A stretch of DNA of 64,000 nucleotides from CBDFHF01 sp965247565 (GCA_965247565.1 CBDFHF010000001.1:124001-188000); one strand, 5' to 3'. Shown: positions 27,424 through 36,995, counted from the stretch's first letter. Notes: generated from the sequence alone by a model not told the origin. Program-made: numbers and translations.

Positions 27424-28422
27424 ATGTTCAATCCAACCCAGTTGGTAGATCGTTTTGGCAGAACGGTTGATTATTTAAGAATTTCAATTACTGATCGTTG
27501 CGATTTTCGTTGTGTGTACTGCATGTCGGAAGAAATGACGTTTTTGCCGCGCGCGCAGATTTTATCTTTGGAAGAGATTTATGTTATAGCGCAAGCATTT
27601 ACTGAATTGGGTGTAAAGAAGATCAGAATAACCGGCGGTGAACCGTTAGTTAGAAAGGGAGCCCTGGAACTTCTGCAAAGCATCGGCAAAATCGACAGCC
27701 TTAAAGAGCTGGTTATTACTACCAATGGCTCCCAGCTAGAAATGATGGCTAAGCCGTTAAAAGCGGCTGGTGTAAAAAGGCTTAATATCAGTCTGGATAC
27801 ATTGGATGCTGATAAATTTAAGGCCATCACCCGTACCGGCGATTTGCACAAAGTACTCAAAGGCATCGAATCAGCCAAAGCGGCGGGGTTCGAGCGTATT
27901 AAAATTAATGCGGTTATTCTTAAAAACAGAAATCATCTAGAAGTGTGTGACTTAGTAAAGTTTGCGGTTGATCAGGGTATCGATATTAGCTTTATCGAAG
28001 AAATGCCGCTAGGTAGAGTAAATAACCATGATCGCTCCGAAGCCTACTATGCCAGTGATAATATTAAAACAGATTTAGCTCAGCGCTTTACCTTGCTACC
28101 TAGCCTGCAAAAAACCGGCGGGCCTTCTAATTATTACCAGATCGAAGGCAGTCAATCCCAGGTTGGTTTCATTTCTCCGCACAGTGCGAATTTTTGTAGT
28201 ACATGTAATCGAGTGCGGTTGACTGTGGAAGGACGACTATTGTTATGCTTAGGGAATGAACATTCTGTAGATTTAAAAACCATACTGAGAGCAAATCCCG
28301 GTGACACTAATAGACTCAAGCAAGCGATCGTTGATGCGATGCTTATTAAACCAGAAAAGCATGAGTTTAATATCCATGAGCAGCCTATTATCTTACGCCA
28401 TATGAATATGACCGGTGGCTGA
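27424..28422 (+). CDS. moaA: GTP 3',8-cyclase (molybdenum cofactor synthesis)
   Basis: This radical-SAM enzyme of 332 residues starts at ATG 27424. The N-terminal cluster motif is CDFRCVYC, and the second cluster uses FCSTCNRVRLTVEGRLLLCLG. The chain ends in the Gly-Gly tail (NMTGG) needed by MoaA. With MoaC it turns GTP into cyclic pyranopterin monophosphate. No other moa genes are nearby. Molybdenum cofactor would serve formate dehydrogenase and other C1 enzymes. Confidence 0.96.
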   Translation: MFNPTQLVDRFGRTVDYLRISITDRCDFRCVYCMSEEMTFLPRAQILSLEEIYVIAQAFTELGVKKIRITGGEPLVRKGALELLQSIGKIDSLKELVITTNGSQLEMMAKPLKAAGVKRLNISLDTLDADKFKAITRTGDLHKVLKGIESAKAAGFERIKINAVILKNRNHLEVCDLVKFAVDQGIDISFIEEMPLGRVNNHDRSEAYYASDNIKTDLAQRFTLLPSLQKTGGPSNYYQIEGSQSQVGFISPHSANFCSTCNRVRLTVEGRLLLCLGNEHSVDLKTILRANPGDTNRLKQAIVDAMLIKPEKHEFNIHEQPIILRHMNMTGG

Positions 28423-28454
28423 TACGACTGAAACATTACTAGGGAGAAACCGTT

Positions 28455-29111
28455 ATGCAAGAATTTTACGGTCCGCAACATACGAATTTGCAGGATGAAT
28501 TCCAGACACGAAATATGGCTGAGGGGGTTAAGCAAGCCATAGTGTTGCCAGAAATTACTGAGGAACATAAAGCTTTTATTGAAAGTCGAGACTTGTTTTT
28601 TTTGACTACCATTGATCATCGTGGTTTTCCGACGTGCTCTTATAAGGGTGGTGTGCCAGGTTTTGTACGAGTATTGGATAGTCAAACTCTGGCTTTTCCG
28701 AGTTACGACGGTAATGGCATGTTCTTATCTATGGGTAACATTACTTCAAACAATAAAGTTGGTTTGTTGTTTATTGATTTTGAAACGCCGCATCGTGTTC
28801 GATTTCATGGCACAGCAAGCATCGATCGCGACGATCCATTATTGAGTGATTTTTACGGTGCGGAATTGATTGTTCGCATTACCATAAGTGAGATATTCGT
28901 TAATTGCCCGCGTTATATACATCAATATCAGCGCGTGCAGACTTCTAAATATGCACCGCAGCAGGGGATTAAAACACCCTTGCCGCAATGGAAGCGTATT
29001 GATGTTTTGCAGGAAGCCCTACCTGATCGGGATAAACAGGTTGCTGAAATTTTGGGTGGTACCATTTCCTACGAAGACTATGTGGGGATGGTCGCTAAAG
29101 GCGAAGCCTGA
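28455..29111 (+). CDS. Pyridoxamine 5'-phosphate oxidase family FMN-binding protein
   Basis: This 218-residue protein has a split-barrel flavin-binding fold: FIESRDLFFLTTIDHRGFPTCSYKGG followed by LAFPSYDGNGMFLSMGNITSNNKVGLLFIDF. It matches PNPOx-like proteins rather than true PdxH. A GGGAG ribosome site precedes ATG 28455. The role is likely an FMN- or F420-linked reductase or a heme or flavin binder. Context (moaA before, rhlE after) gives no clue. Confidence 0.8.
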   Translation: MQEFYGPQHTNLQDEFQTRNMAEGVKQAIVLPEITEEHKAFIESRDLFFLTTIDHRGFPTCSYKGGVPGFVRVLDSQTLAFPSYDGNGMFLSMGNITSNNKVGLLFIDFETPHRVRFHGTASIDRDDPLLSDFYGAELIVRITISEIFVNCPRYIHQYQRVQTSKYAPQQGIKTPLPQWKRIDVLQEALPDRDKQVAEILGGTISYEDYVGMVAKGEA

Positions 29112-29235
29112 TGATAATTGCTTAGCTTTCTCAGTCTCTAAGGTTCTTCTCGAATCTGCATTTTTTATAAATTAAGTCGGTATAAAAAGTTAGTATTACC
29201 TGGCTTCTACGGCTTTTTTCACCCAGAGGTTATTG

Positions 29236-30519
29236 ATGTCCTTCCAAACGCTCGGTTTAATCGAGGAGCTGCTTAAAGCAGTTATAGCCCAAAGCTACAC
29301 AACGCCCACTCCCGTGCAAGAACAAGCTATCCCATTAATATTGGAAGGTCGCGATGTGTTGGCGGGGGCTCAAACCGGCACCGGCAAAACGGCCAGTTTT
29401 ACATTGCCATTATTGCAAGGTCTGTACAAAAACCATGATCCTCATCAAAAACCGCGTCGTGTTCGTGGCTTAATTTTAGTGCCAACAAGAGAGTTGGCCG
29501 CACAAGTGTTTGATAGCGTAAAAACCTACGGTGTGCATTTGCCGCTACACGCAGAATTAGTCGTTGGTGGAGCCAGCATTGGTATGCAAACCCGGCAGCT
29601 GAAGCGTGGCTGCGACATTATCGTAGCCACGCCCGGCCGGTTGATCGACCATGTGAAGCAACGGAATGTCAATTTAGCTAATGTAGAGATTTTGGTGTTA
29701 GATGAGGCTGATCGTATGCTGGACATGGGGTTTTTGCCGGATATAAAACAGATTATGGCGTTAACACCAAAACAACGGCAAAGTTTGTTATTTTCTGCAA
29801 CCGTATCCAATGCTATTAAGAGTCTGGCCGGACAGTTGTTAAACAATCCTGCCGAAGTGCAAGTTGCCAAGCAAAATGCCACTGCTGATAACGTTTCAGA
29901 ATGTGTTTATGGGGTTGGCAAGGAGAATAAGCGGGAGCTATTGTCTTATCTGATCGGCAGCAATAACTGGAAGCAGGTTTTGGTTTTCGTCCGCACCAAA
30001 CATGGCGCAGATCGCTTGGAAAAACAGCTGATTACCGATGGTATTCGCACTGCCGCATTACATGGCGACAAAACTCAGGGCGCTCGTAATAAAGCCTTAG
30101 AGTATTTTAAAACCGGCAAAGTATCCGTATTAGTTGCCACTGATGTGGCTGCCCGTGGCTTGGATATTGACGACTTGCCACATGTGGTTAATTTTGATTT
30201 ACCGCAAGTTCCGGAAGATTATGTGCATCGTATCGGCCGAACCGGACGCGCAGGTGCTAATGGCTTGGCCATATCGCTGGTTTGTCCGGAGGATGCTTAT
30301 CTATTGTCCGGCATTGAAGCTTTACTAAAGCGCCAGATTCCTCGTATCGCCGATACTGGGTATGAACCAGTGTCGTTGAAAGTAGTGGATGTCCCAAAAA
30401 AAAATGCTCCAAACAAAACCACGGGCAAAAAAGATTATAGGCACAGCAAAAAACCTTCAGTTCGCGAGCCGAAAGCTAATAACAATAAACGTAGTAACGG
30501 CAGAAACAGAACCAAATAG
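29236..30519 (+). CDS. rhlE: DEAD-box RNA helicase, RhlE type
   Basis: This 427-residue helicase shows the motifs in order: Q motif (YTTPTPVQEQAIP), AQTGTGKTA, PTRELA, TPGRL, DEAD (VLDEADRMLDMGF), SAT, and ATDVAARGLDIDDLPHVVNFDLP, then HRIGRTGRAG. It ends in a basic tail rich in Lys and Asn typical of RhlE. It unwinds RNA in ribosome assembly or decay. ATG 29236 is preferred over the TTG three bases before it. Confidence 0.93.
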   Translation: MSFQTLGLIEELLKAVIAQSYTTPTPVQEQAIPLILEGRDVLAGAQTGTGKTASFTLPLLQGLYKNHDPHQKPRRVRGLILVPTRELAAQVFDSVKTYGVHLPLHAELVVGGASIGMQTRQLKRGCDIIVATPGRLIDHVKQRNVNLANVEILVLDEADRMLDMGFLPDIKQIMALTPKQRQSLLFSATVSNAIKSLAGQLLNNPAEVQVAKQNATADNVSECVYGVGKENKRELLSYLIGSNNWKQVLVFVRTKHGADRLEKQLITDGIRTAALHGDKTQGARNKALEYFKTGKVSVLVATDVAARGLDIDDLPHVVNFDLPQVPEDYVHRIGRTGRAGANGLAISLVCPEDAYLLSGIEALLKRQIPRIADTGYEPVSLKVVDVPKKNAPNKTTGKKDYRHSKKPSVREPKANNNKRSNGRNRTK

Positions 30520-30708
30520 CTCATTTATTTGGCCAACTCATCATCTGTACGTAACAATCAAAATTCAGTTGCCTAATATCTTGTGCGAAAGTTTGATGTG
30601 GCAAAATTTTCACTCAGCTTCAGAAGCCAGATGAGCCCGACGATAATTTTGGGTATTGAACTCGACCTGTTGGGTTGATCAAATTCAGCTTTAAGTCGTA
30701 ATCCGAAG

Positions 30709-30729
30709 CCACCGGCTGTTAGCCGGTGG
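30709..30729. terminator. Hairpin between rhlE and the M23 gene
   Basis: CCACCGGCT (30709-30717) and AGCCGGTGG (30721-30729) form a perfect 9-bp GC-rich stem with a 3-base loop between convergent genes. There is no T run, so it may be a protein-dependent terminator or a REP-like palindrome. Confidence 0.4.
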
Positions 30730-30775
30730 AGTATTCAGTATTGCAATCTTGAGTTCTGACAGCGCTCTTGCCCTG

Positions 30776-31303
30776 TCAGGTTTTCGCCAAAAACTCGTTC
30801 GGATCCACATAAAACATCTTATTCCAGGCTTGATGGTTGCGGAAATCAAACTGACGAAGTATTGGCCACAAGCTATGGATGGAAAAATGTAAATGGGGCG
30901 GCTTACCCTGGGCATTGCCGGTTGTGCCGACATTACCGACAAGATCGCCCGCATTCAGCCATTGTCCATTAGCAACCTGAATTTTCTGTAAATGGGCATA
31001 ATAATAACTCCGCCATTTGGCTCCCATGACCAGCACGAAATTACCGCCCATTTCATTATTACCCGCATAAATGACTAAGCCAGAGCTAGCGGCAACTACC
31101 GGCACTCCTTCTTTGGCAAAAATATCGATACCTTTATGCGTGCCGGAACGACCCCAAGGGTAATACCAAAACGATTTGGGGTTCCAGTCGATTGACGTGG
31201 CACCGGCTACCGGAATGCAACGGCTTTCCGGCAGCAAACAACCCGTGGTAAAGATTACCATTAGCAATGGCAATAAGCTTCTCGATAAGGTTTTACTCAT
31301 CAT
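30776..31303 (-). CDS. M23 family metallopeptidase lipoprotein
   Basis: This 175-residue protein has a lipobox near the N terminus (IFTTGCLLPES), so it is probably membrane-anchored. The zinc peptidase motifs are HKGIDIFA (HxxxD) and HLHFSIHS (HxH). M23 enzymes cut peptidoglycan cross-bridges, and some act as scaffolds for amidases, but here the motif residues are kept. Its start overlaps the creD stop (ATGA), so it is coupled to creD and probably part of the Cre response. Confidence 0.88.
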   Translation of the reverse strand: MMSKTLSRSLLPLLMVIFTTGCLLPESRCIPVAGATSIDWNPKSFWYYPWGRSGTHKGIDIFAKEGVPVVAASSGLVIYAGNNEMGGNFVLVMGAKWRSYYYAHLQKIQVANGQWLNAGDLVGNVGTTGNAQGKPPHLHFSIHSLWPILRQFDFRNHQAWNKMFYVDPNEFLAKT

Positions 31304-32694
31304 CTTGCTTCCAGATGGTTATTTTCAGGCACATCGGGTTTGGTCGTTTGAACCTGGGCAGTTAAGGCATACCAGTCGAAGTGGCGTGTTGCCAGCATTA
31401 ATGCGGACAAGACTGAAAATAATAACAAACTGCCCATTAATAAAGCACTTTCTTCGGCTTGTAAGATCACATACAGCAAGACGTAGAGTAGGGTAAGTCC
31501 TGCGCCCAGTAACAAGCCTAATTTGCGACTATGTAAAATGCCCCCAAAATACAATGTTAATAACCCAGTACTGGCGAAAGCACCAGCGCTATAAGCCATT
31601 AGGAATGAGATATGCTCGGAAAGCGAAATCAGTAATAGATAAAACACCAATAAGGCCATACCCACCAGGGTGTATTGAATCGGGTGGATGCGTAGTTTTT
31701 TAAGTAGTTCAAATAGCATCAATACCATGAACGTTAAAATGATGAACAACGCTGCGTATTTGATACTTCGATCTGACTGTTGATAAACGTCTACCGGTTG
31801 AACTAATTCAAAACCTACCGTGTTCTCCAATAAAGCCGAACATTCTCCTTTTTGGCAACGTTCCAGAACCCCGGTCACGTTGTGGGAAAACGCAGAAGCT
31901 CGCCACTGTGCAGTAAAGCCTTGATTATTAATGTCACGTTTTTCCGGCAGTATTTCCCCGATAAATCCCGGATGAGGCCAATTGGCAACCACTTGCACGT
32001 CGGTGTTTTCAGACAACAAAGCAAAGTTCATGGCCCGCATGCCACGCAATTCCATGTTAAAACTAAAGGCTAGATTTGAGGGCTTTTCGTTGTTTAACAT
32101 CGGCAAATTGGCATGCATGCCCGAGATGACGTCAGTTAAATGTGCACCGGGTTGAAAAGCAATTTGGCCGTCATTCCATTTTAAATTAGGGGGTGACGCA
32201 ATACCGCGTTGGTCGGCCACTAATACCGATAACCTGGGGTTTTCCCAAATCAGCTTATGATTTTTATGCTTAGCCATTAAATCTAACAAGGCTTGGTTAC
32301 TGAACTCTCCGCTAACCTGTACTTGGCTGTTGTAGACAGGCACTTCATAAATACCGCGATAACGAATGGAGCTATCCAGCTTGCTGTGCAATTGCAACTG
32401 CTTGGGGATAATGTAAAGAATGTCGTCCTCAGTGATTTCTTTAATAATTTCACGAGTCTTTTTATCAGCATCGATGATTTTCTCTTTGCTGTTAAAAGTC
32501 AGGTGATAAGGAATAGCCATCACTGGCCCCGACAATATCTGTGATCCCGGCCAACTTTGTTCTATGCTTTGATAAGCTTGCTGGCGCCAGCTTTCTCGCT
32601 CACTGATTAAGCCACGCATAAAAGCCTGAGGGATCAGTAACGCTAAAATTAAAAAGATAATAACGCCGAGTTTTAAGTAAAAGTTTGTTTTCAT
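31300..32694 (-). CDS. creD: Inner membrane protein CreD
   Basis: This 464-residue membrane protein has an N-terminal helix (GVIIFLILALLIPQAFMRGLI), a long periplasmic segment and a cluster of helices in the last 150 residues. This is the CreD plan, and RGLISERESWRQQA near the N terminus is typical. In known species CreD is induced by the CreBC two-component system and affects the envelope and beta-lactam response. It is divergent from creB, with creBC on the other strand. Confidence 0.87.
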   Translation of the reverse strand: MKTNFYLKLGVIIFLILALLIPQAFMRGLISERESWRQQAYQSIEQSWPGSQILSGPVMAIPYHLTFNSKEKIIDADKKTREIIKEITEDDILYIIPKQLQLHSKLDSSIRYRGIYEVPVYNSQVQVSGEFSNQALLDLMAKHKNHKLIWENPRLSVLVADQRGIASPPNLKWNDGQIAFQPGAHLTDVISGMHANLPMLNNEKPSNLAFSFNMELRGMRAMNFALLSENTDVQVVANWPHPGFIGEILPEKRDINNQGFTAQWRASAFSHNVTGVLERCQKGECSALLENTVGFELVQPVDVYQQSDRSIKYAALFIILTFMVLMLFELLKKLRIHPIQYTLVGMALLVFYLLLISLSEHISFLMAYSAGAFASTGLLTLYFGGILHSRKLGLLLGAGLTLLYVLLYVILQAEESALLMGSLLLFSVLSALMLATRHFDWYALTAQVQTTKPDVPENNHLEAR

Positions 32695-32845
32695 AAAGAC
32701 AATCTCCAGTGGTTTCTTGTGCAGCCACTGTACGCCAGCATTGTGTAGAAACAGTGCTGGAAATATGGAAATTTAACGCGCAAATATGCAGATTTTGTGC
32801 ATAATAAATTCGATATGTCATCAACCCATAAACCCTAATAAAACC

Positions 32846-33541
32846 ATGAATAAAAACATACTGGTTGCAGATGATGACACCCACATACGAGACGTAATTG
32901 GTTTTGCTTTAGAAAAAGCCGGGATGCGAACGACTTTAGTGGAAGACGGCCGCCAGGCTGTTGATACTTTTAAATCGTTAAACGATGTGGATTTGATTGT
33001 CCTGGACATTAACATGCCCGAGTTGGATGGTTTGGAAGTGTGCCGAGAAATTCGTAAAACTTCCGAGGTACCCATTTTATTTCTCTCATCCCGAGATGAT
33101 GAAATTGACCGTATTTTGGGGCTTGAAATTGGTGGTGATGATTATGTGACCAAACCGTTTAGTCCACGCGAGTTGATCGCTAGAATTAATGTGATCTTAA
33201 AGCGAACCCAATCGGCTTCTAAAGTGATTGCAACACACAAAGAGCTGCAACAAGGTAAGTTGACAATACAGCCAGAACAGCATATAGCTCGTTGGGATTT
33301 ACAACCGATCAATCTGACGCCGATTGAATTTTCTATTTTGCAGTTATTAATCCAACAACCACAGCGTGTGTTCAGTCGCGAACACATCATGCAAAGCGCT
33401 TACACCAACCATGCTTATGTGAGTGATCGGACTATTGACAGCCATATTCGTCATATTCGCCATAAACTGACTGAAGCAGGTTGTGCAGAGTGCATAGAAA
33501 CCGTGCATGGCATCGGTTACAAATTGGCACCATGCTTATAA
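32846..33541 (+). CDS. creB: Response regulator CreB
   Basis: The start is ATG 32846; a longer in-frame extension adds residues that are not receiver-like. The receiver domain has the acidic pair (VADDDTHIR), the phospho-acceptor Asp in LIVLDINMPELDG and the Lys in GGDDYVTKPFSPREL. An OmpR/PhoB winged helix follows, ending VSDRTIDSHIRHIRHKL. It overlaps creC by 10 bases. The adjacent creD on the other strand supports the CreB assignment over other OmpR-type regulators. Confidence 0.87.
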   Translation: MNKNILVADDDTHIRDVIGFALEKAGMRTTLVEDGRQAVDTFKSLNDVDLIVLDINMPELDGLEVCREIRKTSEVPILFLSSRDDEIDRILGLEIGGDDYVTKPFSPRELIARINVILKRTQSASKVIATHKELQQGKLTIQPEQHIARWDLQPINLTPIEFSILQLLIQQPQRVFSREHIMQSAYTNHAYVSDRTIDSHIRHIRHKLTEAGCAECIETVHGIGYKLAPCL

Positions 33542-35124
33542 CAAGACAACATCGCGGTTTATTTAAACTGCGCAGCATTTTGTTGGTGGTTATGTTAATG
33601 GTGGTATTGCTGCCGTTGGCAGGTTTGTATTTTTTTCGAATTTACGAAAATGAGTTGGTACGACAAACCGAACAAGAGCTGATTTCACAATCTGCGGTGC
33701 TGTCGGCTAGCTTTAGGCAATTGGTCAGATTGCAATATCCACAGCAAAAAAATTACGGCCGTAAAGTGAACTTGCTCTTAGTTAAGGAAAGAGCTGATAA
33801 ATATCAACCGATTTACCCCAGACTTAACCTGATAGATCCGATTCAACCCCCAAGACCGCCGGGTCAAGTTGCAGTTGTACAAAGCGATCCAATCGCCGAA
33901 AAGATTGGCCTGTTGCTACGTCAGGTCATGCGGGATACTCAGCAAATCACTTTATCCGGCATCCGCTTATTGGATATGAACGGTATCGTCATTGCCGGTC
34001 AGGATGAAGTGGGCTTATCCCTAGCTCATGTACCGGAAGTTAATCGAGCTTTGCAAGGCTATTATGCCAGCACAATCCGGCAACGGATTTCTGATGAACC
34101 ACCGCCGCCACTGTACTCAGTCAGTCGTGGTACTAACATTAGAGTGTTTATTGCGCTACCGGTTTTGGAAAATCAACACTTGCAAGGTGTGGTTTATTTA
34201 TCCCGTACACCCAGTAACATTCTTAAACATTTGTTTTCAGTCCGGGACAAGGTACTGATTGCCAGCTTGATCTTACTGGCCTTGGTTGTAATGTTGGTCA
34301 TGTTTGTATCTTCTGCTATTTCCATGCCGATTCGGGAACTGATGCGCCAGACCGAGCGCGTTAAACAAGGTGAGCAACAATGGATTGAGCCGTTAAATAA
34401 TCCAGTTACCCATGAAATGGCGCAACTGTCGGACAGTTTTGCCGGTATGTCTCAGGCATTGTTTGAACGTACTGATTATATCCAGCGTTTTGCAACCCAT
34501 GTGTCCCACGAATTTAAAACCCCACTGACTTCAATGCAGGGCGCATTGGAATTGTTGCAAGACCATTTGGAGACTATGACCAGCGCGCAACTACAACAAT
34601 TTATCGGTAACCTGCTGACAGACACTCAACGCTTAAAACAACTGGTCAACCGATTGTTAGAACTGGCCCGGGCTGATGCCTTGGAACCCAGTGTTGAGCA
34701 AAGCCAATTAACCGACGTTATTGGCAAGTTGCAAACGCGTTATCAAGCCAGAGGCTTATCGTTACAACTTGACCAGTTGCCCAGTACCAATCTGGCAATC
34801 GCCCCGGATGCTTTGGAATTAGTCTTGGTTAATTTGCTAGAAAACAGTTTGCAACATGGCGCTAACCAAGTTCGCTTAACGGCTGAATACGAACATAACG
34901 TCTTAAAACTACAAGTCCATGATAACGGCGCCGGTATTTCCGAGGCTAATCGCAATAAAATTTTTACCCCGTTCTTCACCACGCGCAGAAATTCGGGCGG
35001 TACAGGTCTGGGGCTGGAAATTTCGCAGTCGCTGTTAAAAGCTTACGGTGGAAAAATTGAACTGCTGCCCAGCGAGCAGGGTGCTTTGTTTGAATTGCAG
35101 TTAGTATTGAGCAAAAACAGCTAA
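33532..35124 (+). CDS. creC: Sensor histidine kinase CreC
   Basis: The start is ATG 33532, overlapping the end of creB. The 530-residue protein has a membrane helix near the N terminus (SILLVVMLMVVLLPLAGLYFF), a periplasmic sensor region and a second helix (VLIASLILLALVVMLVMFVSS). A HAMP segment follows, then the dimerisation His in THVSHEFKTPLTSMQGAL and the ATP-binding N, G1 and G2 boxes (NLLENSLQHG, DNGAGI, GGTGLGLEI). It phosphorylates CreB. The signal in other species involves fermentation products or penicillin-binding-protein inhibition. Confidence 0.87.
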   Translation: MLITRQHRGLFKLRSILLVVMLMVVLLPLAGLYFFRIYENELVRQTEQELISQSAVLSASFRQLVRLQYPQQKNYGRKVNLLLVKERADKYQPIYPRLNLIDPIQPPRPPGQVAVVQSDPIAEKIGLLLRQVMRDTQQITLSGIRLLDMNGIVIAGQDEVGLSLAHVPEVNRALQGYYASTIRQRISDEPPPPLYSVSRGTNIRVFIALPVLENQHLQGVVYLSRTPSNILKHLFSVRDKVLIASLILLALVVMLVMFVSSAISMPIRELMRQTERVKQGEQQWIEPLNNPVTHEMAQLSDSFAGMSQALFERTDYIQRFATHVSHEFKTPLTSMQGALELLQDHLETMTSAQLQQFIGNLLTDTQRLKQLVNRLLELARADALEPSVEQSQLTDVIGKLQTRYQARGLSLQLDQLPSTNLAIAPDALELVLVNLLENSLQHGANQVRLTAEYEHNVLKLQVHDNGAGISEANRNKIFTPFFTTRRNSGGTGLGLEISQSLLKAYGGKIELLPSEQGALFELQLVLSKNS

Positions 35125-35344
35125 CGCCTGTTTCAGAAACTGCCTAGCAGCGAAGCTGGCGCTCGATAAAGTGTCGGCCTTTAAAATTTCTTGAATTTCT
35201 CAAGTTTTGGGGCTAATTTCACATCCTAGGTCATAGACTTCTTGTGACGATGCCCTACAATTAGCCGTAACATCCGAAAATACCAGCACAATGCCACGCA
35301 AAACCGTTCACAAAAACTCATTCATCAACAAAACAACGTTATTC

Positions 35345-35506
35345 ATGTTAACCGGAGAACTTCGCAGTCAAGTCGATAAAGCTTTGAACAGCCTCTAGTC
35401 GGGCGGCATCGCCAAACTGCTGTAAGTCACCGAGCAGATTACTTATCTAGGGATGGATAACTCATTACGGGATGTTCAGAAAACCGGCGATGTCGGCCAT
35501 TTATAG
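35345..35506 (+). pseudogene. Remnant of a type I restriction N6-methylase (hsdM) N terminus
   Basis: From ATG 35345 one frame reads MLTGELRSQVDKALNSL, stop, SGGIAKLL, stop, VTEQITYLGMDN... to a stop at 35504-35506. This is recognisable as the conserved HsdM N terminus (LTGELRSQVDK...W.GGI.NPL.VIEQITYLLF). Two internal stops and the missing body show a dead fragment. No hsdS or hsdR is nearby. The rest of 35125-35521 has no other recognisable content. Confidence 0.6.
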
Positions 35507-35521
35507 TTAGAGAATACTCAA

Positions 35522-36118
35522 GTGATAGATCAGGCATTCCAAGCTTTCGGGAAGAATTCATTCCAACACGCAGTTTTCTATAGTAATGAAAACTGTCTTA
35601 GATTTGAGCTGTCAGAGGGAAATGGGGAAGGCTATGTGAATATGTTTACTACCGCACTGAATAAAGGTACAAAAATATTTGAAACTGTTTTTGAAAGCAC
35701 TGAGGAGCTTTCCGTCTGTTTGGCTTTTCCTGGTGACTCTTATTTATCCAACTTTAGTGTCTTCAAACAGTTAAAAAAATTACAAATAGAAATACCTAAG
35801 AACGCACACACTTTAAAAGAATGGGTTGACGATGATGAGTGGCATAGAAATTATATATTTTTTAAAACGAATAAATCACAGCTACAAAAGTTGCTATTCG
35901 GTAAGCTTGGCGCTGAATTAGGTATCAAACCATCTTTCTGGTTTGATTTATACGTATACGATATTGATCTAATGGTTCTATTGCACCCTTACGATGATCG
36001 AGGTATGGACGTGGTTGGGACTAACAAATTCATGTTAAAAAGGCTATATAAGCAATATAACGATTGGTTGTTAAAATATGACGTTGAAATTATGAGACAG
36101 TGGTTTGGTGTTCCCTAG
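35522..36118 (+). CDS. DUF3885-type hypothetical protein
   Basis: This 198-residue soluble protein starts at GTG. Its C-terminal half (FWFDLYVYDIDLMVLLHPYDDRGMDVVGTNKFMLKRLYKQYNDWLLKYD) matches the pattern of DUF3885 proteins, in which a YDDRGMD core is followed by YxxYNDW. The function of the family is not known. Members are scattered and often occur as single accessory genes. Here it sits between an hsdM scar and a group II intron scar, which suggests an acquired gene. Confidence 0.55.
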   Translation: MIDQAFQAFGKNSFQHAVFYSNENCLRFELSEGNGEGYVNMFTTALNKGTKIFETVFESTEELSVCLAFPGDSYLSNFSVFKQLKKLQIEIPKNAHTLKEWVDDDEWHRNYIFFKTNKSQLQKLLFGKLGAELGIKPSFWFDLYVYDIDLMVLLHPYDDRGMDVVGTNKFMLKRLYKQYNDWLLKYDVEIMRQWFGVP

Positions 36119-36301
36119 GCCATCTTTCAAAAGGGATTGGCTACTGTGAACTTCCACGTTAAAGCGAAAAGCTGTTGAGCTGGGCGAGAAGAAAACTCAA
36201 ATCGCTGTAAAGCCAGAAATGGCGTTCCAGCCAATTATTACGGGTTTTATAGGACTCTATTTGAGCAATCGCAAGTGTGGAGTTGGATAACTGAATAATA
36301 A

Positions 36302-36366
36302 GAGCCGTTTGAATCGAGAGACTCACAGGTTCCGTGAGCAACTTAAAGGGGAGGTTCCTTTCAGTT
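36302..36366 (+). ncRNA. Group II intron 3' end remnant (domain V/VI)
   Basis: GAGCC (36302-36306) and GGTTC (36328-36332) close a hairpin with a GAGA loop, as in group II intron domain V. It is followed by CGTGAG and a second stem-loop (ACTTAAAGG / CCTTTCAGT, about 36340-36366) laid out like domain VI. The hairpin has mismatches, and no intact reverse transcriptase is present upstream. The stretch 36119-36301 may hold its degraded 3' coding end. It appears to be an inactive relic. Confidence 0.45.
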
Positions 36367-36479
36367 GACTCGTCTTGCCACGAAAACCTGGAATCATAGC
36401 TTTAAAGTCGAAGCGATATTTGCAAAGCGGCTTCTAAATTGATCAGCAGCTAGTATCAAATATTTGACTATATAGTGGG

Positions 36480-36995
36480 TTATTTCGATTTTCTTGTTTT
36501 TCTTTTGCTTTTAACAGTCGGCTTGGTTACCGGTTCCTCTGTTACGGTGGCTTCGCTCTGTGGTTCATCAAATGATACGGCAATGCCCTCTACGCTTGTA
36601 GCTACACTCCTTGCTCCGTAGCCCGCTCCAACAGCGCCCCAAAAGCCGCCTTTCAGGCTGTCCAGTGTTTTAGTGTTGATAATGGCATCTACTTTGTCGC
36701 CGTACTTAGTAAACGCTACTTTTTTCAGAAGTTCTTTGGCATGTTTTTTCGCTTCGATCTGGTCGGAATAAACAGAGCTGCCTTCTTTCGGCGTATAGTC
36801 AACCTGACCCAGTATGGTGTACTTTTTATTAATGTCGCCGTCAGTCACAAGAATTTCCTTAGTTGGTGTGCGCAAAGACGCATCAGCATCACTGACTACC
36901 GGTGTGGGCTTAGCGGCTTTATTACCGCCGCCACAGTTAATGAGCACTAAGGAAGCGAAAAACACAGAAAGATATCGAACAGTATTTATTTTCAT
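36480..36995 (-). CDS. Small lipoprotein of unknown function
   Basis: This 171-residue protein has a signal peptide and lipobox (SLVLINCGGG), then a folded region (about 45-140) with KKYTILGQVDYTPKEGSSVY and KKHAKELLKKVAFTKYGDKVDAII. This is reminiscent of periplasmic RcsF/YbjQ-like domains. The C-terminal tail has many Lys and Arg residues (KSKRKTRKSK). A glycine-rich patch GGFWGAVGAGYGARS lies before the tail. No function can be stated. A hairpin lies between it and the pntB end. Confidence 0.6.
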   Translation of the reverse strand: MKINTVRYLSVFFASLVLINCGGGNKAAKPTPVVSDADASLRTPTKEILVTDGDINKKYTILGQVDYTPKEGSSVYSDQIEAKKHAKELLKKVAFTKYGDKVDAIINTKTLDSLKGGFWGAVGAGYGARSVATSVEGIAVSFDEPQSEATVTEEPVTKPTVKSKRKTRKSK

